In this document: positions 23,486 to 31,589 of the stretch, piece by piece | How the letters are laid out: every line of letters begins with the position of its first letter | Numbering within the stretch: position 1 is the first letter of the stretch | Source: Cupriavidus basilensis | GTDB taxonomy: Bacteria; Pseudomonadota; Gammaproteobacteria; Burkholderiales; Burkholderiaceae | Direction of reading: 5' to 3' | Length of the DNA stretch: 62,467 nt | NCBI RefSeq assembly: GCF_029335485.1 | Contig: NZ_JARJLM010000351.1 | Location: 1 to 62,467 of the forward strand | Notes under the pieces: generated by a model | The model's input: the letters and a program-made list of their open reading frames with translations, nothing else | The model's database searches: none | Told to the model about the DNA's origin: nothing | Made by a program: the position numbers and the translations under genes

Positions 23486-25816
23486 ATGGTGAAGTATGCA
23501 GACTGGATTATCCGCTGGCGATGGTGGGTCATCGCCGGCTCGGTATTGGTGACCCTGGCATTCTGTGCGGGTCTGGATAAAGTCAGGTTTAGCGGCGACT
23601 ACCGGGACTTCTTCAACAGGAACGATCCGCAGTTGAAGGCTTACGAGCTGGTGCAGAACGCGTACTCGAACGACAGCACTGCCTTGGTGGTGTTCGCCCC
23701 TAAGGGGGGGACGGTGTTCGAGCCGCGCACGCTCGAGGCCATCCACCGGTTCACCGAGGCTGCGTGGACGTTTCCGTTCGCGCGTCGGGTAGATTCGCTG
23801 ACCAACTTCCAGCATGCCGAAGTGCGGCAGGATGACCTGGTGGTGCGCAACCTGGTAAAGCACCCGGAGCGACTAGGTCCGGCGGAACTGCAGACGATCT
23901 CCAAGATTGCGTTGAATGAACCTTTGCTCGTCAAGAAGCTCGTGTCTCCAAGCGGCCATGTCGCTGGCGTGAGCGTCAGCTTCACCTTGCCCAAGAAGTC
24001 TGAGAGCGAGATCCCGACGGCGGTCAAGGCCCTGCGCGAGCAGATCTCGACGATCAAGGCGGACTTCCCGGAACTCCAGATCACCGCGACCGGCAGCCTG
24101 TTATTGGACAATGCGTTCGACGAACAGGCACAGGCGGACATCCAGACGCTGACCCCTGTGATGTACCTGTTCATGATGGTGGTGATCTTCTTGTCACTGC
24201 GCAGCGTGCTTGGCATGCTGACGACGCTATTGGTACTGACCTTCTCGGTGCTGGTGGCGATCGGAGCGGCCGGTTTGCTGGACGTCAAGCTCACGGCGGT
24301 GTCAGTGACTGTGCCGACCATCCTGATGACGATCGCCGTTGCGAACTGCATGCACATCCTGCTCTACGTCGTGCAGAAGATGGGGGCGGGGGAGAGCCGT
24401 CGGGATGCGGTCCATCAGGCGATCACGATCAATCTGCCACTGATCGTCGTCGCATGTGGTACGGACGTGCTTGGCTTCTTCAGTATGATGCTGACCGACG
24501 TGCCGCCGATCGCTAACTTTGGCCTGCTCCTGGGCATCGGCTCGATCGCGGTGTTCGTTTTCTCGGTTACCTTGCTTCCTGCACTGGCCGCGGTTCTGCC
24601 TCTGAAGGGGCGCCCGGAGTTGCATGAAGGCGGCCTGTGGCTAGGCAAGGCGGTGGTGCGGCTGGTGGATCGGCGTTACTTGATCTTCGGCATCACGCTG
24701 TTGATCAATGCGGCCGCTGTCTACTTCGTGCTGCAAAACAAGTTCGAGGACAACTTCGTCAACTACTTTAGCGAGAAAATCGCATTCCGCAGCGATACCG
24801 ATTTCATCTCACATAACCTGTCGGGCGTTCACGAGGTACTGTACTCCGTGCCTGCGGCGCAGGGGTCATCGGTCTCCTCTCCGGAGTACCTGCGTAATCT
24901 GGACAAGTTCTCAACGTGGCTGCGTGCCCAGCCCGAGGTCTTCAATGTCACTTCCTTGAGCGATATCGTCAAGCGCATCAATCGGACGATGAACGGCGGG
25001 GACCCGGCCGCATTCCGGGTCCCCGCGGCAGCGGATGCTTCGTCGCAGCTCCTGCTGCTGTTCGAGATGTCGTTGCCGCCCGGGTTGGAACTGAACGACC
25101 AGATTCGCATCGATCGCTCTGCCAGCAAGCTGTCGGTAGTGGTCAAGGATATCTCGTCGGCCGAGTTGCTTGCGTTTGACCAGCGCGTCCAGCAATGGGT
25201 GGGGCAAAACATGCCGGCTTATATGAAGACGGAAGGCACTGGCCCATCGATCATGTTCTCGCGGATCGGCGAAATGAACGTATCTGGGACGATGGAAGGT
25301 TATGTTCTCCAGATCCTTCTGATCTCGGTTGTGATCGGCGTGCTGCTGAAGAGCTTTAAGATGGGGGTGATCTCTCTGATCCCCAACGTGATCCCGAGCC
25401 TGCTCGCCTTTGGACTCTGGGGGGCATTGGTCGGTCAGATCGGGTTGTCGGTGTCTGTCGTGGCGGTGCTGACCTACGGGATCATCGTCGACGACACCGT
25501 TCACAGCATCTTCAAGTATCACCGCGCCCGACGCGGGCTCGGCATGGAATCGCGGCGGGCGATCGAGTACGTGTACAGCACATCCGCGATCAGCATCTTC
25601 GCAACCACGCTAGTGCTCGTGCTGGGGTTCGGCGTACTGATGTTCTCGAACTTCGATCTGAACGCCGATCTCGGCATCATGTCCGGGCTGACGATCGGTA
25701 TTGCTGCCTTGGTCGATCTGCTGCTGGTGCCGCCGTTGTTGTTCGCGTTCGACAATGAGTGGCAGCAACGCCGCGCGCAGCCGGACGGCAAGATGGCGGT
25801 TCCTTCGATCGATTGA
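23486..25816 (+). CDS. MMPL/RND-superfamily exporter
   Basis: This 776-residue integral membrane protein has RND/MMPL architecture: one N-terminal membrane helix (WWVIAGSVLVTLAFCAGL), a large periplasmic domain, and a block of helices from about residue 210 (VMYLFMMVVIFLSLRSVLGML onward). The pattern is then repeated with a second block starting near residue 605 (IGVLLKSFKMGVISLIPNVI). AAGGGA precedes the ATG at 23486. In aryl-polyene and xanthomonadin loci an MMPL protein of this kind moves the lipid-like product across the inner membrane. The next two genes encode periplasmic and outer-membrane partners, which supports that role. Confidence 0.88.
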   Translation: MVKYADWIIRWRWWVIAGSVLVTLAFCAGLDKVRFSGDYRDFFNRNDPQLKAYELVQNAYSNDSTALVVFAPKGGTVFEPRTLEAIHRFTEAAWTFPFARRVDSLTNFQHAEVRQDDLVVRNLVKHPERLGPAELQTISKIALNEPLLVKKLVSPSGHVAGVSVSFTLPKKSESEIPTAVKALREQISTIKADFPELQITATGSLLLDNAFDEQAQADIQTLTPVMYLFMMVVIFLSLRSVLGMLTTLLVLTFSVLVAIGAAGLLDVKLTAVSVTVPTILMTIAVANCMHILLYVVQKMGAGESRRDAVHQAITINLPLIVVACGTDVLGFFSMMLTDVPPIANFGLLLGIGSIAVFVFSVTLLPALAAVLPLKGRPELHEGGLWLGKAVVRLVDRRYLIFGITLLINAAAVYFVLQNKFEDNFVNYFSEKIAFRSDTDFISHNLSGVHEVLYSVPAAQGSSVSSPEYLRNLDKFSTWLRAQPEVFNVTSLSDIVKRINRTMNGGDPAAFRVPAAADASSQLLLLFEMSLPPGLELNDQIRIDRSASKLSVVVKDISSAELLAFDQRVQQWVGQNMPAYMKTEGTGPSIMFSRIGEMNVSGTMEGYVLQILLISVVIGVLLKSFKMGVISLIPNVIPSLLAFGLWGALVGQIGLSVSVVAVLTYGIIVDDTVHSIFKYHRARRGLGMESRRAIEYVYSTSAISIFATTLVLVLGFGVLMFSNFDLNADLGIMSGLTIGIAALVDLLLVPPLLFAFDNEWQQRRAQPDGKMAVPSID

Positions 25817-25869
25817 CGGACGGTTGGCGCATCATCGCTAACGCTCACGCTTTTTTTAACTATGCACCC

Positions 25870-26670
25870 ATGAATCCTATGAAACGATTAGTCAAGCTTT
25901 GGTCGGCCATTGCCTGCGTCTGCGCGGCGACTGTGGTCGCCGCCTCCAACGACCCGGTACAGCGCGGCTTGCAGATTGCCGAAGAGATGAAGCGCCGTGA
26001 TAAGAGTTTCCAGAACTACAAGATGAACATGGAAATGGTGCTTCGTGACAAGCAGGGCCAGACCAGCACCCGCCAGATCCGTGGGTCGGTGCTGGAGGTG
26101 GATGGCGATGGCGACAAATACCTGATGGTGTTCGATACGCCGGCCGACACGCGTGGCACGGCATTCCTCAGCTACTCCCATTCAACCAAGCCGGACGACC
26201 AGTGGCTGTACCTGCCGTCGCTGAAGCGCACCAAGCGGATCGCGTCTGAGAGCAAGGCCGGTTCTTTCATGGGCAGCGAATTCGCATTCGAGGACATGAC
26301 CTCGCAGGAAGTGCAAAAGTATGACTACAGGTATCACGGCGACGACAAGCTCGGCGATCGGCCGACTTTCAAGCTGGAGCGCGTACCGAAGTATGAGGGG
26401 TCCGGATACACGCGCCAGATGGTCTGGGTCGACAGCGAGAACTATGTGCCGTTGAAGATCGAGTTCTACGACCGCCGCAGCGAGTTGCTGAAGACGCTCA
26501 AGTTCGACGGCTACAAGCCATACGTCAACAAGTTCTGGAAGGCGGGCAGCATGACGATGGAAAACCACCAGAATGGCAAGTCCACCGTCATCACCTTTTC
26601 CAGCTACCAGTTCCGGGCGGGCGTCTCCGAACAGGATTTCGACCCGCAGCGTCTAGAGTATGTCCGTTGA
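25870..26670 (+). CDS. Outer-membrane lipoprotein-sorting (LolA-like) protein
   Basis: The 266-residue protein has a signal peptide (KRLVKLWSAIACVCAATVVA, cleavage near AAS-ND). The mature part has the LolA/LolB-like pattern of the lipoprotein-sorting family seen next to MMPL exporters: GRGTAFLSYSH-like strands, WLYLPSLKRTKRI, GSFMGSEFAFEDM and a WVDSENYVPLKIEF strand. It would carry a hydrophobic product through the periplasm. ATG codons at 25870 and 25879 are both possible starts. It follows the MMPL gene by 53 bases. Confidence 0.85.
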   Translation: MNPMKRLVKLWSAIACVCAATVVAASNDPVQRGLQIAEEMKRRDKSFQNYKMNMEMVLRDKQGQTSTRQIRGSVLEVDGDGDKYLMVFDTPADTRGTAFLSYSHSTKPDDQWLYLPSLKRTKRIASESKAGSFMGSEFAFEDMTSQEVQKYDYRYHGDDKLGDRPTFKLERVPKYEGSGYTRQMVWVDSENYVPLKIEFYDRRSELLKTLKFDGYKPYVNKFWKAGSMTMENHQNGKSTVITFSSYQFRAGVSEQDFDPQRLEYVR

Positions 26671-26725
26671 CGCGGAGTATGGTCCGGCATTTTTTCCGCT
26701 CGCAAGCGGTCGCGCGCGCAACGGG

Positions 26726-27964
26726 ATGGGATTGAGGGAAAGGCGATGTCATTTTGCCTCGCGGCGGCACGGATGCAAGGAGCACGGGGCGCCCTCCGGC
26801 ACCCGTGGTGGTGCTTGCCTCGCCTGGATGCTGGCGCTGTGGTCCGGCGCGGCAAGCGCCGACCTGCCCGCGTTGCAGGGATCCGTTGCCGTCGAGACGC
26901 GCGTGTTTGCCGAATCGCCGGAGGATCCGAACCAGGCGCGCGATACAGCGGCAGTGCTGTTGAATCCGGTCTGGAAGGCGCGTTTCGGCAGCGACGAAGC
27001 CTGGGAGCTGGAAATGTCTCCCTATGCGCGCATTGATGCACGCGACAAGGCGGCGCGCTACGTGGACCTGCGGGTGGCGAGTCTGGAGTTCCGCGAGCGT
27101 AGCCAGATGTTCCGGGTGGGTTTCGACAATGTGTTCTGGGGCGTGGCGGAGTCCAACCATCTGGTCGACATCATCAATCAAGTTGATCCGCGTGCGGATG
27201 TCGAGCTGGAAGCCAAGCTCGGGCAGCCGATGGTGTCATACACCCGCTTCCTGGACAGCTATGGCCGGGTGGAGGTGTTCTGGCTACCTTACTTCCGTCC
27301 TCGGCCGGGGATTGGCGAGAAGGGGCGGCAACGGCTGGAGGTGATCCCCGAGAGCCAGCAGACCCATGGGCTTGGCCGACTTCTTCGCAGCGACGATTGG
27401 GCAGTTCGCTGGTCGGGGCAGATCGCCAGTGCCGATGTTGGCCTGTATTTTTTCAAAGGCGTTGGGCGTGAGCCGGACTTCAGCCGGAGCACGGAAGGCG
27501 ACTACCATGCGACCCGGCAGCTCGGGATGACCCTGCAGCTGCCGCAGGGCAGCATGCTGTGGAAGCTGGAGGCATTGCGGCGTTCTGGGCAAGGCAGGAC
27601 TTTCAACGCCTATGTGGCGGGAGGCGAATACACCATTGCGCGCCCGTCGGGCGATCTGGGACTGCTGCTCGAATGGTCGCAGGATTTTCGCGATGGATCG
27701 GCGCCACCCTCACGATTCGCCCGCAGCCTGTTTGGCGGGGTCCGGTACCGGGTCAGCGAAAGCGGCGATGGCGAGATCCTGTTTGGAGTTCTGCACGATC
27801 TGCGCCACAACACTCGGTCGTATAAGGTCGAGTTCAGCCGCCGCCTGAGCGACCATGTCAAGCTGGGACTGGTGGCGCGCAAGTTCGTTGCACCCGCCGA
27901 CAGTCCCTTTGCGGCCTTGCGGCGGGATGCGAATGTGCAGATGACATTGAGCTGGAGTTTTTGA
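26726..27964 (+). CDS. Predicted outer-membrane beta-barrel partner of the exporter
   Basis: From the ATG at 26726 the protein has 412 residues. The signal sequence has a long basic n-region and the core ACLAWMLALWSGAASA. The rest alternates polar and hydrophobic residues in predicted strands (FRVGFDNVFWGVAESNHL, VEVFWLPYFRPRPG) and ends in ...LSWSF. The C-terminal phenylalanine is the usual BAM-recognition feature of outer-membrane proteins. An in-frame ATG at 26660 inside the previous gene is an alternative start. The overall look is DUF1302/porin-like. Position after MMPL and LolA-like genes suggests it helps place the product in the outer membrane. Confidence 0.68.
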   Translation: MGLRERRCHFASRRHGCKEHGAPSGTRGGACLAWMLALWSGAASADLPALQGSVAVETRVFAESPEDPNQARDTAAVLLNPVWKARFGSDEAWELEMSPYARIDARDKAARYVDLRVASLEFRERSQMFRVGFDNVFWGVAESNHLVDIINQVDPRADVELEAKLGQPMVSYTRFLDSYGRVEVFWLPYFRPRPGIGEKGRQRLEVIPESQQTHGLGRLLRSDDWAVRWSGQIASADVGLYFFKGVGREPDFSRSTEGDYHATRQLGMTLQLPQGSMLWKLEALRRSGQGRTFNAYVAGGEYTIARPSGDLGLLLEWSQDFRDGSAPPSRFARSLFGGVRYRVSESGDGEILFGVLHDLRHNTRSYKVEFSRRLSDHVKLGLVARKFVAPADSPFAALRRDANVQMTLSWSF

Positions 27965-28018
27965 GATCGGTGCCACGCTTGACGGTCATCGTTGGAAACC
28001 TTATCGAAAGGAGTGGGT

Positions 28019-28444
28019 ATGTTGATGAGTATTTGGGCACCGTTCGCTGCATGGTGCAGCGTCGCGGTTGCGTTGCTTCACGTCTATGTCATTGTTCAGG
28101 GCCCCTGGGCGTATCGATTCTTCGGTGCTGGCGAGCAGCTCGCTACGATGGCGGAGCAGGGTTCTTGGGTTCCGACCTTGCTCACATCCGGCATTACCAT
28201 TGTCTTCTTCGCCTTCGCCGCGTACTACTTCGCGGCCGCCAGTTGGATTCCGAGATTGCCTTTCTTCAAATGGGCATTGATCGGTATCGCAGCCGTCTAT
28301 ACCTTGAGGGGCGCTATGGTGATACCTGCATTGCTTGTCGGCATGAAGATCTCGCCGTTTGATCTCTGGTCGTCGCTAACATCACTGGCCATTGGCCTGA
28401 TTCATTGCCTGGCGGCCTGGCAAGCCTTGAGGCGCGCGCTCTGA
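28019..28444 (+). CDS. Small four-helix integral membrane protein
   Basis: The 141-residue protein is preceded by an excellent AAAGGAG five bases before the ATG at 28019. Four hydrophobic helices are evident: PFAAWCSVAVALLHVYVIV, LLTSGITIVFFAFAAYYF, FFKWALIGIAAVYTLRGA and DLWSSLTSLAIGLIHCLAA. No domain is recognised with certainty. It lies between the export genes and fabD in the same direction. It may be an accessory transporter subunit or a membrane enzyme. Confidence 0.7.
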   Translation: MLMSIWAPFAAWCSVAVALLHVYVIVQGPWAYRFFGAGEQLATMAEQGSWVPTLLTSGITIVFFAFAAYYFAAASWIPRLPFFKWALIGIAAVYTLRGAMVIPALLVGMKISPFDLWSSLTSLAIGLIHCLAAWQALRRAL

Positions 28445-28482
28445 TCAACCGGTTGCGGCCCATTCGTGGCGTGGAGAGAGTC

Positions 28483-29412
28483 ATGGAATTTCGGATTGCA
28501 CATGTTTTCCCCGGACAGGGGTCCCAGGCAGTGGGCATGCTCGACGCTTGGTCGGAGTGGCCTGTCGTCAGGCACGCAATAGAGGAGGCGTCCGACGCGC
28601 TAGGCTTCGATATGTGGAAGATGGTGGCTTCTGGCTCTTCCGCACAACTTGCCGATACGGTCAACACGCAGCCGATCGTTGTCGCCGCGTCGGTCGCATT
28701 GTTCCGCGCCTGGTCGGATTTGGGTGGTCAGATTCCGATGCTGTCTGCCGGTCACAGCGTAGGTGAAATCGCCGCGCTCACCGCTGCCGGAGCGATGACG
28801 CTGACGGAGGCGATGCACCTGGTGCGGGTGCGGGCCAGAGCGATGGCCGAAGCCGTTCCGCATGGCGGCGGAATGGCTGCCGTCATCGGCCTGGAGGATG
28901 CCGTGGTTAGGCGACTGTGCGAAGAAGCCGCGCTTGACGACGTGCTAGAGCCGGCCAATTTCAACGCGCTTGGCCAGGTCGTCGTTGCCGGGCATCTTCG
29001 GGCCATTGAGCGTCTGAAGCCCAGCGCCAAAAGGGAAGGGGCGAAGATGGTGATGAATCTGCCTGTCAGTGGCCCCTTCCACAGTTCAATGATGGGCAAG
29101 GCTATGACGACGGTCCATGCCTATCTCAGCCATGTCTCCTTCTCGAAGCCCGCGTTTCCTGTGATTCACAATGTCGATCACGCGCCTGCCGACACCAAGA
29201 CGATGGTGCGGTCGCTATCGCTTCAATTGATCCGACCCGTAGATTGGGTAGGGACGATGACTGGCTTCCAACGCCGAGGCGTGACTCGGGTATTCGAGAT
29301 CGGTCCGGGCGAGGTACTGACGAACCTGAACAAGCGGATATCTCCGACCATGCTTTCGGTGGCATTGAACACGCCTGCAGCGATGGAGAAAGCGATGAAA
29401 ACACTCTTGTAA
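28483..29412 (+). CDS. fabD: Malonyl-CoA:ACP transacylase (FabD type)
   Basis: The 309-residue acyltransferase loads malonate onto the ACPs. It has FPGQGSQ at residues 9-15, the nucleophile Ser92 in AGHSVGEIAAL, the Arg in VRVRARAM and His200 in VSGPFHSSM. GGAGAG lies seven bases before the ATG at 28483. A dedicated FabD makes the locus nearly self-sufficient for chain building. It is the last gene of the co-directional series and converges on the phosphopantetheinyl transferase gene. Confidence 0.92.
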   Translation: MEFRIAHVFPGQGSQAVGMLDAWSEWPVVRHAIEEASDALGFDMWKMVASGSSAQLADTVNTQPIVVAASVALFRAWSDLGGQIPMLSAGHSVGEIAALTAAGAMTLTEAMHLVRVRARAMAEAVPHGGGMAAVIGLEDAVVRRLCEEAALDDVLEPANFNALGQVVVAGHLRAIERLKPSAKREGAKMVMNLPVSGPFHSSMMGKAMTTVHAYLSHVSFSKPAFPVIHNVDHAPADTKTMVRSLSLQLIRPVDWVGTMTGFQRRGVTRVFEIGPGEVLTNLNKRISPTMLSVALNTPAAMEKAMKTLL

Positions 29413-29430
29413 GCGTATGCATAGACACGA

Positions 29431-29447
29431 GCGCAGCCGTGCTGCGC
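29431..29447. terminator. Hairpin between convergent fabD and PPTase genes
   Basis: GCGCAGC and its perfect complement GCTGCGC enclose a three-base loop 19 bases after the fabD stop. There is no T-run on either side, so it is at best a weak or Rho-assisted bidirectional terminator. Confidence 0.35.
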
Positions 29448-29565
29448 CAAGATTGATTCCATCACATGGCCGAAAGTGAGATAGCTGGTTGGAAATCGGC
29501 ACGATATGGTTGCTATGAATGCCGAGATTGCGAAGGTTGTTGCGATGGAACCACCGGATTTCGGT

Positions 29566-30276
29566 TCAGAGGCATGTGTCCCGGTAGGCCGGGATACATG
29601 TCGGACCGTCGACCATCAACGCCGCGGCGTAATCGGGCGGCATGTCGAGAATGGCAAGTGCCCATCGGCCGGGGGCTGTTTCGCCATAAGCACGCAGCAG
29701 GGTAGGTGGCCCTTCTGTGCCGGCATCGAACTCGATCTGATCCGGCGGTAGCGATAGGCCCGCGCCGATGGCCTTGACATAGGCCTCCTTGCAGGCCCAC
29801 AGGCCAAAGAACATGCGTTTTCGGCCTGCATCATCGAGCGCCAGGAATCGCCTTCGCTCCGCTGCGGTCATGATGCGCTCGGCCAGCAGCGCAATCGTTG
29901 TCCGCTCATTCATATACTCCACGTCCAGACCGACATCCTGGCCACGCGCGATGGCGATCAGCACCCATGCACCGGAATGCGAAACGTTGAAACGCAGCGT
30001 ATTCGCGTGCTCGGGCCGCGCCAGCTCAGGCTTACCGTGCGGGCCAAAGCGGAAGACCACGTCACGCCCATCGATTTCGAGGCGTTCGCCAAGGAGCTTG
30101 CGTAGTATGCCGCGCGCGAGGATGGACTGATGGCGGCCAGCCGCGCTGCGGAGGCGCGCGACACGCGCCTGCTCCTCGGCGGAAAGCAGGCCATGCAGGG
30201 CGTCGAGCCAGGGGAGGGCGTCGGGGACATGCACGCGCCACACTTGTGGATGGTCGGTTTCGGGTAGGTCTTTCAT
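29566..30276 (-). CDS. 4'-phosphopantetheinyl transferase (Sfp type)
   Basis: The 236-residue protein transfers phosphopantetheine from CoA to the serine of carrier proteins. The diagnostic motifs are present: FNVSHSGAW, VGLDVEYM with the Mg-binding Asp and Glu, and LWACKEAYVKAIGAGL. It is of the Sfp/Gsp class rather than AcpS, as expected for a secondary-metabolism locus. It is transcribed toward fabD on the opposite strand and marks the right end of the biosynthetic region. Its obvious partners are the two ACPs at 9.2-9.8 kb. Confidence 0.92.
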   Translation of the reverse strand: MKDLPETDHPQVWRVHVPDALPWLDALHGLLSAEEQARVARLRSAAGRHQSILARGILRKLLGERLEIDGRDVVFRFGPHGKPELARPEHANTLRFNVSHSGAWVLIAIARGQDVGLDVEYMNERTTIALLAERIMTAAERRRFLALDDAGRKRMFFGLWACKEAYVKAIGAGLSLPPDQIEFDAGTEGPPTLLRAYGETAPGRWALAILDMPPDYAAALMVDGPTCIPAYRDTCL

Positions 30277-30390
30277 GTTTCTAATGTCGTTGAAATGGGG
30301 GTGACGAACGGGAAATTAAAGTGCGCCAGATAGGTGACGATAAAAATGAAAATTGGATGACGTCCGGCCATCTCACGACCGCAGTCCCCC

Positions 30391-31407
30391 TCAGCCCGCC
30401 CGCAATTCCGCCCGCACCGAATGCGCCCGCCGATGCGCGCCCGGCGTCTGGCCCGTATGGCGGCGCACTAAGTTGCGGAAGGCGGACATATCCTGGTAGC
30501 CGCATTGTTCGGCAATGGCGGTCAGGCTGAGCGTAGAGACTTCCAGCAGATGGCAGGCACGCTCAACCCGCAATCGGTGCAGGAACTGCAGCGGCGACAT
30601 GCCCACTGTCTTCATGAAATGCCGCAGCAGCGTGCGTTCGCTGGTGGACGCCACCGCTGCCAGCCGCGGCAGGTCATAGGGCTCGGCCAGATGCTGCTGC
30701 AGATAGCGGCGCGCGCGCAGCACCACGCTGAGGCGCGGGGCATCGCCGGTCTTCAACCAGATGTTGACTGCCTCGCCGCGCTCGGGCTGGTCCAGCAGGA
30801 CGTTGCCCAGCGTGCGGGCCAGGGGGGTGCCGGCGACTTGCGCCACTGCCTGCAGCAACAGCGCATGCATGCGATCCAGCGCGCGGGAACTGAGCAGGTT
30901 GCCGCTCTTGACCACTGGCTGGTCGGCCTGCAGCCGTCGCGCGGGTTCGCTCAGCTGCAACCAGTTGGCAATCAGCCACGGCACCGCCAGCTTGCGCTGC
31001 GCCGGCAAATCGATGGCGACCAGAAGTGCCACTGCCGTGAACGGCGCGACCACCAGCGCGCCGCGCGTAGCAACTGCCGCAATGGCCGCGCGTTCGCGGC
31101 CCAGTTGCGACAGCGCATGTTCGAGCCCGGCGATGTGGTCAAACGACGGTGGCGCGATCACCACCATGGCGTCCTTGCCTGCGCCGGCCAGTTCTTCCAG
31201 TGGCACGCACGGGCAGCGCAGCACGCTGGCCAGCGCCTGCCAGCGTTGCGGCTCGGCTACCGCCAGCCGCCAGCGAAAAGGCGCCGCCGTGCCGCGCCGC
31301 CGGCTTTGCATAGAGGCCAGCATGTTGGCCATGTCCAGCATGTCGACCGCGGTGGAAAGGGGGGAGACAACGGCCGAGGGGTAGCACAGCAGATAGACGT
31401 CAGACAT
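30391..31407 (-). CDS. GlxA-family transcriptional regulator (DJ-1/PfpI + AraC HTH)
   Basis: The 338-residue regulator has an N-terminal DJ-1/PfpI-like domain (VYLLCYPSAVVSPLSTAVDM onward to about residue 200) and a C-terminal AraC DNA-binding domain (LAAVASTSERTLLRHFMKTV, LTAIAEQCGYQDMSAFRNL). It is divergent from the acylase gene at 31590 with about 180 bases between them, so it probably controls that gene. It could also read toward the PPTase gene, which lies 114 bases downstream on the same strand. The inducer is unknown. Confidence 0.85.
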   Translation of the reverse strand: MSDVYLLCYPSAVVSPLSTAVDMLDMANMLASMQSRRRGTAAPFRWRLAVAEPQRWQALASVLRCPCVPLEELAGAGKDAMVVIAPPSFDHIAGLEHALSQLGRERAAIAAVATRGALVVAPFTAVALLVAIDLPAQRKLAVPWLIANWLQLSEPARRLQADQPVVKSGNLLSSRALDRMHALLLQAVAQVAGTPLARTLGNVLLDQPERGEAVNIWLKTGDAPRLSVVLRARRYLQQHLAEPYDLPRLAAVASTSERTLLRHFMKTVGMSPLQFLHRLRVERACHLLEVSTLSLTAIAEQCGYQDMSAFRNLVRRHTGQTPGAHRRAHSVRAELRAG

Positions 31408-31589
31408 GGCGTGGCGGGTTGTTGTTGGGAAGGTGCCTGCCCGATGGCGGGAACGCCGCCAATTGTGGCGGAATCCGCTCTACCTGTCACGGGCCCGATG
31501 CCCGACCATGTCAGCGGCACCATGGCGCGTCGCCTGTCGGCGCGCAACATTCCATGGGCCCACAGACACAAGGACGAGGAGACAACACA

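Noticed and set aside
25840-25870. T-rich run before the LolA-like gene as a terminator
   Set aside because: The T7 run is not preceded by a convincing stem, and the genes on both sides look functionally linked.
26746-27036. Alternative frame with a better ribosome binding site at the start of the outer-membrane barrel gene
   Set aside because: The protein is basic and structureless, while the neighbouring frame gives a proper signal peptide and barrel. A frameshift at the signal peptide cannot be fully excluded.
3477-30276. Assignment as a standard aryl-polyene or xanthomonadin cluster
   Set aside because: No ammonia-lyase, aryl-AMP ligase, glycosyltransferase or lysophospholipid-type acyltransferase was found, and the extra KS-CLF pairs, DsrE-like genes and UbiB fusion are not part of those clusters.
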